A stretch of 40,703 bases of DNA. Source: Eubacterium sp. CAG:274. Lineage in GTDB: Bacteria > Bacillota > Clostridia > Lachnospirales > CAG-274. The translations under genes and the position numbers were made by a program. A model generated the notes under the pieces. It was not told the origin of the DNA. It saw nothing but the letters and a program-made list of their open reading frames with translations, and ran no database searches. Each line of letters starts with the position of its first letter. The stretch's first letter is position 1. Shown here piece after piece: positions 1 to 7,306 of this stretch. Where the stretch lies: positions 1 through 40,703 of the forward strand of contig FR888476.1 of assembly GCA_000432155.1 (NCBI GenBank), written 5' to 3'.

Positions 1-8
1 TAGTGAGG

Positions 9-1420
9 GTTATAATTAGTTCATAGTGAAATGTAAAGAAAATTGATAGCGTATTGACACAGGTAGTTAACGGTTATAATTAGTTCATAGTGAAATGTAA
101 AGGAATTACAAATTTTGTACTTTGAAAACTGAATATCAAGTTATAATTAGTTCATAGTGAAATGTAAAGTATATAATATGTACGATATATTTTTTAGGCA
201 TATATTGTTATAATTAGTTCATAGTGAAATGTAAATACCGGAGAGGAGCTGGGCGGCGAACACTTGACAGAGGTTATAATTAGTTCATAGTGAAATGTAA
301 ATAAGAAACACGCATTTAATCAGTTACTTTTTAATCTGCGTTATAATTAGTTCATAGTGAAATGTAAATACACCTGCTATATTAGGAAAACTTTCTATAG
401 CCACGTTATAATTAGTTCATAGTGAAATGTAAATGTGGGGAGTAGCCTTTGATGTTATAAGGAACGACGGGTTATAATTAGTTCATAGTGAAATGTAAAT
501 TTATTCTTTATAGTTTTATTCATTTCTTCAATTTCACTGTTATAATTAGTTCATAGTGAAATGTAAATATTCAAGATGATAGTACTTTTAGACAGCAAAA
601 AAGGTTATAATTAGTTCATAGTGAAATGTAAATAATCTTCACCGTCATAGTTTTTTAATACCAAAATGGTTATAATTAGTTCATAGTGAAATGTAAATGT
701 AGTTATACAGTACTGCATCATATGAATGTTAGTGTTATAATTAGTTCATAGTGAAATGTAAATTATTTTATGGCGTGTTTTGCACAATCTATTAATAGTG
801 TTATAATTAGTTCATAGTGAAATGTAAATCTTGAAAGGCAAGTATATAGACAATTTAATGAGTACAGTTATAATTAGTTCATAGTGAAATGTAAATGCGT
901 CTATGTCAAAAATCTGAGTTTTTTTATCATCGTTATAATTAGTTCATAGTGAAATGTAAATAATAAAATTATCAACTTCTTTTTTTGCATCATCATAGTT
1001 ATAATTAGTTCATAGTGAAATGTAAATAGATAACAGGCAGATAACAGGCAATCAACAGGCATAGTTATAATTAGTTCATAGTGAAATGTAAATGTTGTAG
1101 AAATTGAAATAAGAGGAAGTTAAATTAGTTATAATTAGTTCATAGTGAAATGTAAATCAAGCAAATAAAAAAGTAACAATTCAAAAAGTTAATGTTATAA
1201 TTAGTTCATAGTGAAATGTAAATTTCGTATCGTATTTTGGCTGATTGTTCAGATACATTGTTATAATTAGTTCATAGTGAAATGTAAATACAGTAAATCT
1301 ATCTTGCAAGCTAAGTACAACATTTGTTATAATTAGTTCATAGTGAAATGTAAATGAGAGTATATACAGACGAGGAAATAGAAGAAAGATGTTATAATTA
1401 GTTCATAGTGAAATGTAAAT
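9..1420 (+). CRISPR. CRISPR array, 22 repeats, type I-B-like repeat
   Basis: Twenty-two copies of a 30-bp repeat that begins GTTATAATTAGTTC and ends GAAATGTAAAT start at 9, 73, 140, 207, 273, 340, 405, 471, 539, 604, 669, 734, 800, 867, 932, 998, 1064, 1128, 1194, 1260, 1326 and 1391. The 21 spacers are 34-38 bp. The first three repeats end in G, the other nineteen in T; I saw no other variation. The repeat centre, TTCA TAG TGAA, can form a short hairpin. Repeat length and the AATGTAAAT end match what I recall of the C. difficile type I-B repeat, so type I-B is the best guess, with AATGTAAAT as the crRNA 5' tag and transcription rightward. The array runs into the left edge, so leader, cas genes and any further repeats lie outside. 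Confidence 0.97.
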
Positions 1421-1448
1421 TTATAATATATTTAACTTTCTAGGCAAC

Positions 1449-1480
1449 AAAAAAGCACCTAACATCATTCGTTAGGTGCT
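1449..1480 (-). terminator. Rho-independent terminator of the 54-aa gene
   Basis: AGCACCTAAC and GTTAGGTGCT form a 10-bp stem with a 6-nt loop. On the minus strand it is followed by six T. It stands three bases after the stop codon of the minus-strand small gene, and also separates that gene from the CRISPR array. Confidence 0.85.
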
Positions 1481-1482
1481 CT

Positions 1483-1647
1483 CTATATTAATATTTTTTC
1501 TATATCATTTATTGTTATGCTTATCGTTTCCCAATCTTTTGGAGAACTCCCAACATCAGCTATAAAAACCTTGTTATCAAAAGTTTCAACTATAGTAGCC
1601 TTTCGACCATCTTTCAATAACACAGTATCGTACTGTTTTATGTTCAA
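1483..1647 (-). CDS. 54-aa conserved-looking small protein, TTG start
   Basis: The minus strand carries a 54-residue frame that begins MNIKQYDTVLLKDGR and ends INDIEKILI. A Shine-Dalgarno AGAGGTG stands 8 nt before a TTG codon and a terminator follows the stop directly, so this is a complete small gene. The composition is that of a folded protein: an early segment VLLKDGRKATIVE of the sort found in small SH3-like beta-barrels, then DVGSSPKDWET. From memory, similar small proteins occur in Firmicutes near phage or toxin genes, but I cannot name the family with certainty. Just upstream on the same strand lies a broken coding remnant, so the gene may be the surviving part of a pair, for example an orphan immunity protein. 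That role is inference only. Confidence 0.7.
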   Translation of the reverse strand: MNIKQYDTVLLKDGRKATIVETFDNKVFIADVGSSPKDWETISITINDIEKILI

Positions 1648-1710
1648 TGTATTACACCTCTTTTATATATACTATACGCTTGTCATTTTTGTACCATTAT
1701 CATTACACAG

Positions 1711-1956
1711 TCAACCAACAACGACATTGGTTGGTTTACCTTTATTACCATATAAAAATTTTTTGTTTGTATCTATTACAATACCCGTTATTATTTTTAA
1801 ATATTGCTGGATACTTTGAAGAACTATAACGAATTTCTTTTTTTAATTTTTGTGATTAAGTATATCATACCCTAAACGACTTGTAAATGCTTTTCCTTTT
1901 GCAAAGTCACCGTTATAATTAGTTCGTACTAATGCGTAATGTAAATAGAAAACATT
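1711..1956 (-). pseudogene. Broken coding remnant upstream of the 54-aa gene
   Basis: On the minus strand one frame stays readable from about 1956 down to the TGA at 1711-1713, interrupted only by a TAA at 1843-1845. The part before the stop includes NGDFAKGKAFTSRLGYDIL and the part after it KIITGIVIDTNKKFLYG, both of ordinary protein-like composition. The second part has no ATG, GTG or TTG start and the break lies in a run of A, so a decayed gene or gene end is the simplest reading. The first part overlaps the altered CRISPR-like repeat at 1912-1946. Product unknown. It could also be chance reading frame in AT-rich DNA. Confidence 0.3.
1912..1946 (+). repeat. Altered CRISPR-like repeat outside the array
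   Basis: The first 14 bases (GTTATAATTAGTTC) and the last 9 (AATGTAAAT) are identical to the array repeat, but the centre has been replaced by a longer segment, giving 35 bp. In the array the centre can pair as TTCA with TGAA; here CGTA and TGCG can pair around CTAA with one G-T wobble, so a small hairpin is retained in new sequence. It lies 491 bp beyond the last array repeat in the same orientation. It may be a trailer-end relic split off by insertion of the 1440-1900 segment, or a separate crRNA-like element. Confidence 0.75.
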
Positions 1957-2409
1957 ATAAAAAAAGCTCAATAAAGGGATTTATGTAGTACTATCTAATA
2001 TAAATAGTACAAATTGTCAGATGATTTTAGGTTTTACATTTCAATTTAATAAGTTGCAAATAAATTTTAAATATATTTATTGCCGTTTAAATATTCTATT
2101 TTATCTTAGAATGTAACATATATAGGTGTTAGGAAATTCAAATTTAATTCATTATGTTTATTATGGCGATTTCAGCAAAATTAGTTTATATTTTATTATC
2201 TTGTTAGAATACTTTTATTTAATTGATGCTCTAAAAATTGCTTTAGTAATTAATATACAAGAAATATTGAAATAAAAGGCATTGATTATACTAGCAGAAA
2301 TATGTGTCATTTAATTTTAGAATTATATTAATAAAAACAACCCTAAAATTCACCACATATTCCTTTAAATATACTGTTTATATAATTTATAAAATTTCTG
2401 TAAATTATG
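1947..2409. other. AT-rich intergenic stretch without a recognisable gene
   Basis: No reading frame with a ribosome binding site was found on either strand. The visible structure is an inverted repeat, GTACTAT at 1988-1994 and ATAGTAC at 2004-2010, and an 11-base segment at 2033-2043 (TTTACATTTCA) that is the reverse complement of part of the CRISPR repeat end. Confidence 0.6.
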
Positions 2410-2437
2410 TTGATAATTGAATTTTATATGTTATAAT
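2410..2437 (+). promoter_or_regulatory. Promoter of the P-type ATPase gene
   Basis: TTGATA (2410-2415) and TATAAT (2432-2437) are separated by 16 bp, a strong housekeeping-type promoter. Transcription would start near 2444, leaving a leader of about 140 nt before the ATG at 2583. That leader holds a small reading frame (2505-2564) and a 7-bp hairpin (TTGTGTG at 2511-2517 with CATACAA at 2523-2529). Confidence 0.7.
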
Positions 2438-2504
2438 GTACTGAAAGAATATAAGGAATATATTAATTTAGTTTAATTAGTTGACAAAATATTGGAGGGT
2501 CATT

Positions 2505-2564
2505 GTGTCTTTGTGTGTTATACATACAATGGTTCAATGGCTTTTTTGTATCTATAGATGCTAA
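2505..2564 (+). CDS. Possible 19-codon upstream ORF in the ATPase leader
   Basis: GGAGGG at 2494-2499 stands 5 nt before a GTG that opens a 19-codon frame rich in hydrophobic residues and Cys (it ends LFCIYRC). It stops 18 nt before the ATPase ATG, just ahead of that gene's own binding site GAGGAG. The spacing looks like a leader peptide or a translationally coupled small membrane peptide, but nothing beyond the binding site and position supports it. Confidence 0.25.
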   Translation: MSLCVIHTMVQWLFCIYRC

Positions 2565-2582
2565 AACAAGAGGAGTGAGGTT

Positions 2583-5240
2583 ATGTTAAAAAAAGGTCTG
2601 AATGACCAACAGGTAAGGCAATCTCGAGAAAAGTATGGCAATAATGTAATTCCAGATTCTGATCCTACAACATTTTGGGCAGAGTTCAAAGAAACTTTTA
2701 GTGACCCAATGATTAAGATGCTTTTATTTATTGCTGGGCTTATGGTTATAATGTTTTTTTTAGGATATGCAGAGATTTATGAACCAATAGGTACAGTAGT
2801 TGCAGTATTGATTGTGGCATTTGTTACAGCTAAGACAGGTGTTGCAAGTGATACAAAGTATAGAGAATTAAAAAACAGTACCAAAAAAGATGTCTGTAAA
2901 GTATATCGCAATTCTATGGTTACAGTTATTGAAGTAGATGATGTAGTTGTAGGAGATAAGGTTTTACTTCAATCAGGGGATAAAATTCCAGCAGATGGTA
3001 TATTAGTTGAAGGCGATTTAAGGGTGGACAATTCAGCTTTAAATGGAGAAGCAGAGGAGTGTAAAAAAACTGCTACGGATATTTCTACTGAAATGGCAGA
3101 TGATATTACTGGTGATACATTTGTAGATAAGTATTCCCTTTTTAGAGGAGCTGTTGTTTTTGATGGGACAGGCATTTTGGATGTCAGAAAAGTTGGTTTA
3201 AAAACAATGATGGGCAAAATGGCTGAAGAAATGCAAGAGGATGAGGTTGACTCTCCTTTAAAAGTAAAATTAGGTAAACTTGCTCATCAGATTTCTACTT
3301 TTGGCTATATAGGAGCAGTTGTAATAGCTATATTTTATATGGTCTACTTTGTGCTTAGTGCCGGTGGTATAGAACAATACCTAGCTATGGGCTGGACAGA
3401 AATTTTAAAAAATGTAATTGATGCTGTTTCATTGGCTATTGTTATTATTGTCTGTGCAGTACCAGAGGGACTTCCTCTTATGATTTCTCTTGTATTAATG
3501 CAGAATACAAGTAAAATGCTTGACCATAATGTCTTGGTCAGAAAAGCCGAAGGTATAGAAACTGCTGGTTCATTAAATATTTTATTTAGTGATAAGACAG
3601 GTACTATTACTAAGGGTATGCTAGAGGTAGTAGAATTTTTTATGCCTAATGGTAACACAATACCTATGAATGAATTAAGTCTTCATAGCAAGATTAAGGC
3701 TTTATTAGACATATCTATCGGTAAAAATACAGCATCTATGTTTGACGCTAATCATAGAGTGATTGGTGGTAATGCAACTGACCAAGCCTTAATGAAATTC
3801 ATAGGCGAGGAAACTTACAATGTATTAACAACTGAAAGTGAATATAGTGTTAATAACTCACAAGGATTTAATTCTTCAAATAAATTTAGTCAAGTTGAGA
3901 TAAATGAATTGGGGAAAACTTTCTATAAAGGTGCTCCAGAAAAATTTCTTTCTGTTGCAACAAGGGCTTTAGACGAAGATGGTAATGAAGTTGAACTTAA
4001 CTTTGATGAAATAAATGAAAAGATAAATGCCCTTGCATCGAAAGCAATGAGAGTTCTTGCTTTTGGTTATTCAAATAGCCAAATGACAGAAAATACTATT
4101 AATGATGATGTTGTTTTAATAGGCTTTGTAGCTATTAGAGATGATGTAAGACCAGAGGCAAAAATGGCTATAAAGGAAGTAATTGATGCAGGTATTCAGG
4201 TTGTAATGATAACAGGGGATAGGTTAGAAACAGCTGTTTCCATAGCTGAAGATGCTGGACTTATACAAAATCAATCTGATAAAGCACTTACATCAATAGA
4301 GCTTAATAGACTTTCAGATGACGAAATAAAGTCTATGATTAAGGATATAAGAGTTATTGCCAGAGCTCTGCCTACTGATAAATCAAGAATGGTAAGAATA
4401 TGTCAGAAAATGAATCTTGTAGTTGGTATGACAGGCGATGGTGTTAATGATTCTCCGGCACTTAAAAGGGCAGATGTTGGTTTTGCTATGGGTAGCGGAA
4501 CAGAGGCTGCAAAAGAGGCCGGTAAAATTGTTGTTTTAGATGATAATTTTAGGTCAATAAAAGATGCAATACTTTATGGTAGAACAATTTACCATAATAT
4601 ATTGAAATTCTGTAAATTCCAGTTGGTTATTAATGTGGCAGCAGTTGTAGTAAGTGCTATTGCACCGTTCTTTGGTGTTGACGAGCCACTTAAAGTAACA
4701 CATTTATTGTTTGTAAATTTGGTAATGGACGGTTTAGGTGCAATAATGCTTGGTAATGAACCAGCTAAAGAAAAATATATGGAAGAAACTCCTAGAAGGC
4801 GTGACGAAAGTATCATAAGTAAGAAGATGATGACACAAATACTTACAATGGGAACTTGGCTTGTAGTTATTAGTTTTGTATTTCTTAAACTTCCATTTTT
4901 TGACCAATTTTTTGATACAGAAGAACAGAAATTAACAGCTTACTTTGTGTTATTTATACTTAGTGCTTTATTTAATGGTTTCAATGTTAGAGATGAAAAG
5001 TTTGCTATATTTAGTGGCTTAAATGAAAATACTGGTTTCTTAAAAGTGTTCTTTTTGATTATAGCTGTACAAGCCTGTATAGTAAATGCTGGTTTAGTAA
5101 ACCTTGAGATTTTCAAATGGATTAGCGAAATGTTTAGTTGTGTTCCTTTTGGAATAACTGGTTGGCCAGTGGTTATTGTTTTAGGCTTTACAATGATACC
5201 TGTTGACCTTATTAGAAAATTAGTTGTTAATAATAAGTAA
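2583..5240 (+). CDS. Calcium-translocating P-type ATPase (P2 type, PMCA-like)
   Basis: An 885-residue cation pump of the SERCA/PMCA group that uses ATP to export Ca2+ across the cytoplasmic membrane. Visible in order: a short N-terminal cation-ATPase domain (GLNDQQVRQSREKYG), first membrane pair near residues 45-85, actuator domain with the TGES-like loop NGEAEE, the ion-site helix with PEGLP at 294-298, the phosphorylation motif DKTGT with Asp337, the nucleotide-binding domain, the hinge TGDGVND at 617-623, and six C-terminal membrane segments. Length is normal for the family. The glutamate of PEGLP and the later segment FVNLVMDGLGAIMLG fit calcium-type pumps rather than heavy-metal pumps; Mn2+ remains possible. 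The start is set by GAGGAG upstream. Transcribed alone, with a promoter at 2410-2437 and a terminator after it. Confidence 0.95.
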   Translation: MLKKGLNDQQVRQSREKYGNNVIPDSDPTTFWAEFKETFSDPMIKMLLFIAGLMVIMFFLGYAEIYEPIGTVVAVLIVAFVTAKTGVASDTKYRELKNSTKKDVCKVYRNSMVTVIEVDDVVVGDKVLLQSGDKIPADGILVEGDLRVDNSALNGEAEECKKTATDISTEMADDITGDTFVDKYSLFRGAVVFDGTGILDVRKVGLKTMMGKMAEEMQEDEVDSPLKVKLGKLAHQISTFGYIGAVVIAIFYMVYFVLSAGGIEQYLAMGWTEILKNVIDAVSLAIVIIVCAVPEGLPLMISLVLMQNTSKMLDHNVLVRKAEGIETAGSLNILFSDKTGTITKGMLEVVEFFMPNGNTIPMNELSLHSKIKALLDISIGKNTASMFDANHRVIGGNATDQALMKFIGEETYNVLTTESEYSVNNSQGFNSSNKFSQVEINELGKTFYKGAPEKFLSVATRALDEDGNEVELNFDEINEKINALASKAMRVLAFGYSNSQMTENTINDDVVLIGFVAIRDDVRPEAKMAIKEVIDAGIQVVMITGDRLETAVSIAEDAGLIQNQSDKALTSIELNRLSDDEIKSMIKDIRVIARALPTDKSRMVRICQKMNLVVGMTGDGVNDSPALKRADVGFAMGSGTEAAKEAGKIVVLDDNFRSIKDAILYGRTIYHNILKFCKFQLVINVAAVVVSAIAPFFGVDEPLKVTHLLFVNLVMDGLGAIMLGNEPAKEKYMEETPRRRDESIISKKMMTQILTMGTWLVVISFVFLKLPFFDQFFDTEEQKLTAYFVLFILSALFNGFNVRDEKFAIFSGLNENTGFLKVFFLIIAVQACIVNAGLVNLEIFKWISEMFSCVPFGITGWPVVIVLGFTMIPVDLIRKLVVNNK

Positions 5241-5242
5241 TA

Positions 5243-5285
5243 AAAATCTCTCTACAAATATTTTATTTGTGGAGAGATTTTTTTA
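5243..5285. terminator. Bidirectional terminator
   Basis: AAATCTCTC with ACAAATA pairs with TATTTGT and GAGAGATTT around a short T-rich loop. T-rich tails stand on both sides, so it can serve the ATPase gene (plus) and the convergent membrane-protein gene (minus). Confidence 0.85.
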
Positions 5286-5299
5286 GTTTATATATTTAT

Positions 5300-5905
5300 T
5301 TAAGGCTTACATATTTTACAAGCTGTTCTTCCTTGAGATTTTGCATCGCTAAGAGAAATTGCTGAGCCATTTCCTTTTAGTGTACGACAAGTTTGTCTAT
5401 GGTATTTACTTCCGGTTTTACCTATGTAAACTGTATTAGCTGTACTGTTATCAGAAACTGCACTATCATTATAAGAAGAACTGGAGTTATTTGATGAAAC
5501 TACAGGAGCTGAAGTAGGTGGTTCTGTAGTAATTTCAACTGTAGTGGTTTCAGTAGTAGTTGTAGATGTTGTTGTAGCCACAGTAGTGGTGGTTGTTTCC
5601 TCAGTAGTAGTTTCAGTAGTAATCTCTGTAGTGGTAGTTTCCAATTCTTTATTATTGTCAGTAGTAGGTGCAATTGCTAAGAATAGTATAAATGCTATTA
5701 CTAATCCTATGCTGGAAAATAGATAGGACATACTTTTTTGTTTCTTTAATGTTTTGATTATAAATATTGCAAGAGAAACAGGAAAAGCACAAAGACAAGC
5801 CACAGCTAAACTTACAGATATACTGCCTGACAGACTACATATTAAAAATATTACTACAAAAACAATAATTATAAGAGTTGCAGGCTTACTTGCTTTTTTG
5901 TTCAT
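5300..5905 (-). CDS. Membrane protein with Thr-rich linker and Cys/His C-terminal domain
   Basis: A 201-residue protein. Residues 1-80 hold about three hydrophobic segments (PATLIIIVFVVIFLICSL, SVSLAVACLCAFPVSLAIFI, LIAFILFLAI-like), so the N-terminus is in the membrane. Residues 88-145 are a linker made almost wholly of Thr, Glu and Val. The C-terminal 45 residues carry a compact domain with YIGKTGSKYHR, then CRTLKG, and finally CKICKP: one His and three or four Cys in the order seen in small Ada-like or nuclease-associated zinc-binding domains of Firmicutes. The domain is probably displayed outside the cell on the linker. Substrate and role are unknown. Start supported by GGGAGG 8 nt before the ATG, with a promoter at 5929-5957. 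Confidence 0.8.
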   Translation of the reverse strand: MNKKASKPATLIIIVFVVIFLICSLSGSISVSLAVACLCAFPVSLAIFIIKTLKKQKSMSYLFSSIGLVIAFILFLAIAPTTDNNKELETTTTEITTETTTEETTTTTVATTTSTTTTETTTVEITTEPPTSAPVVSSNNSSSSYNDSAVSDNSTANTVYIGKTGSKYHRQTCRTLKGNGSAISLSDAKSQGRTACKICKP

Positions 5906-5928
5906 AAAAATTACCTCCCTTTTTACAT

Positions 5929-5957
5929 ATTTTAAGGCTAAATGTTATATTTGTTAA
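5929..5957 (-). promoter_or_regulatory. Promoter of the Cys/His membrane-protein gene
   Basis: On the minus strand TTAACA (5957-5952) and TAAAAT (5934-5929) are 17 bp apart. The start point would fall just before the GGGAGG of the gene, giving a very short leader. Confidence 0.5.
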
Positions 5958-6256
5958 AATATGTATATTTTTGTTTGTATACTTGTATTGTAGTATAAAA
6001 TAACGATGAAGTAAATGACAATATTAAAATAAAAGTATAGCGTCAATGAATGGCTAGAAAATGAAATTTTAAAGGATTATGTAAACAATTGTGGTGAAAA
6101 TGACTAAAAACATAAGTGTAAAATCAGAAATATATGTGTAATTATTGTCTAGTATTTACTATAAATTGCAAATAAGTAATAGAAATAGATAATTATTACT
6201 AATTAAATTTGTAAAAATTAACAATTTATTAGGAAATATTTTGTAAAATTTGAATA
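5958..6256. other. AT-rich intergenic stretch, nothing recognised
   Basis: Between the divergent promoters at 5929-5957 and 6257-6285 I see only A+T-rich DNA. There is no frame with a ribosome binding site and no strong hairpin. Confidence 0.6.
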
Positions 6257-6285
6257 TTGTAATCAATGTAAAATACTTGTATACT
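6257..6285 (+). promoter_or_regulatory. Promoter of the transglutaminase-like gene
   Basis: TTGTAA (6257-6262) and TATACT (6280-6285) with exactly 17 bp between. The start would be near 6291, so the mRNA has an untranslated leader of about 217 nt. Confidence 0.55.
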
Positions 6286-6290
6286 AGATA

Positions 6291-6507
6291 CATAAGTTAC
6301 GGAGCGAAAATATGTTATAGATTTTATTTTAGGAAAGTGTAGATTTTAGTATGTTGATAAATTAGTTTTCTCGGGGGAGATACAATTTCTGTTGGCCGTT
6401 TAAAATTTTTTGGAAATTGCGAAAACTGAAACAAAACATTAATAACACTAATGATTAATGACATAGGGTTGCTGTATTGTTTTGGATTAGAAAAGGACGT
6501 GAATTTT
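6291..6507 (+). other. Long 5' leader of unknown function
   Basis: This 217-nt stretch between the promoter and the ATG is less AT-rich in patches (TTACGGAGCG near 6297, CTCGGGGGAG near 6371, TGTTGGCCG near 6392) than the DNA before it, as structured RNA leaders often are. TCTC and GAGA around GGG can pair. A T-run follows near 6410. I could not match it to any riboswitch consensus I know. Confidence 0.3.
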
Positions 6508-7254
6508 ATGAAAAATTTTATTTCAGCTATTATTATTACAGGTGTTGGTTTAGTGACTATGGCAACAGGCGTTTACGCTAGCCCAGTAAGCGATGCCCTC
6601 AGAAATGGCGTTAACAACAAAGCTACAGAAGTAGATGTTTCATCTTGTGGTTTAACAGTAAATCAAGCAAATACTGAATATACAGATTTTGTTTGTAGTG
6701 ATGACAAGGCTTGGATGTTACAGAATGTTGCTAAGTATGAAGTTTCTGGAGATAAAGTCGTAAAGGTAGTATTAGACTACAAGTATGATAAGTCTGAAAT
6801 TGCAAATAAGCAGAAAGAAATTGATAGCGTTGTCAATTCTATAGTTTCATCTGCTAAGAGTTGTAAAACAGATTATGATAAGGCTAAGTTCGTGTATGAT
6901 TATTTAATAGATAATTTTAAATATGACAATACTCTTTCAAATCAGACAACTTATGATTTATATACAAAGAAATCAGGAACTTGTAAGACATTTGCTCTTG
7001 CATATAAGGAAATTTTAACAAAGTTAAATGTTTCTTGTGATGTAGTTGTAAGTAAGGCTATGGCTCACGAATGGAATGTTGTTAAAATGGGAAATGCTTG
7101 GTACAATATTGATGTATCAGGTGCTAATATATTATCTGGGAATAGAGATGATTTCTTCTTAAAGTCTGAAATGTTCTACAATATTTTAGGATATAATGGT
7201 GGTACTATTATAAACGGTATTACTGTTTCAAAGACAGATAATTATAATGCTTAA
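6508..7254 (+). CDS. Secreted transglutaminase-like (cysteine peptidase fold) protein
   Basis: A 248-residue exported protein. The ATG at 6508 is preferred because AAAGGA precedes it and it opens directly onto a signal peptide (MKNFISAIIITGVGLVTMA, cut after VYA); an in-frame ATG at 6451 would add 19 residues that fit no signal sequence. The C-terminal half holds the transglutaminase/papain-fold triad in order: Cys in KSGTCKTFALAYKE, His in MAHEWNVVKM and Asp in AWYNIDVS. Bacterial proteins of this group are mostly peptidases or cell-wall-associated enzymes; the substrate cannot be told. The helix before the Cys (FVYDYLIDNFKYD) is typical of the family. It stands alone between its own promoter and terminator, behind a long leader. 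Confidence 0.85.
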   Translation: MKNFISAIIITGVGLVTMATGVYASPVSDALRNGVNNKATEVDVSSCGLTVNQANTEYTDFVCSDDKAWMLQNVAKYEVSGDKVVKVVLDYKYDKSEIANKQKEIDSVVNSIVSSAKSCKTDYDKAKFVYDYLIDNFKYDNTLSNQTTYDLYTKKSGTCKTFALAYKEILTKLNVSCDVVVSKAMAHEWNVVKMGNAWYNIDVSGANILSGNRDDFFLKSEMFYNILGYNGGTIINGITVSKTDNYNA

Positions 7255-7264
7255 TATGAAAACT

Positions 7265-7298
7265 AAAAGCCTCAAGTATTTTCCTTGAGGCTTTTTTG
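7265..7298. terminator. Bidirectional terminator
   Basis: AAGCCTCAAG pairs with CTTGAGGCTT, followed by T6 on the plus strand and four A before it, so it mainly ends the transglutaminase-like gene and may also end the convergent ZIP gene. Confidence 0.85.
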
Positions 7299-7306
7299 TG
7301 TCTATA

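Noticed and set aside
1517..1829. Plus-strand reading frames of 100 and 60 codons
   Set aside because: They lie antisense to the 54-aa gene and the coding remnant, have no ribosome binding site and encode low-complexity hydrophobic sequence.
1912..2043. Altered repeat plus the anti-repeat-like TTTACATTTCA as a tracrRNA
   Set aside because: The 30-bp type I-B-like repeat needs no tracrRNA, no cas9 is visible, and an 11-base match in AT-rich DNA is weak.
5544..5957. Plus-strand frames made of valine and serine runs
   Set aside because: They are the complement of the Thr-rich linker codons of the minus-strand membrane protein.
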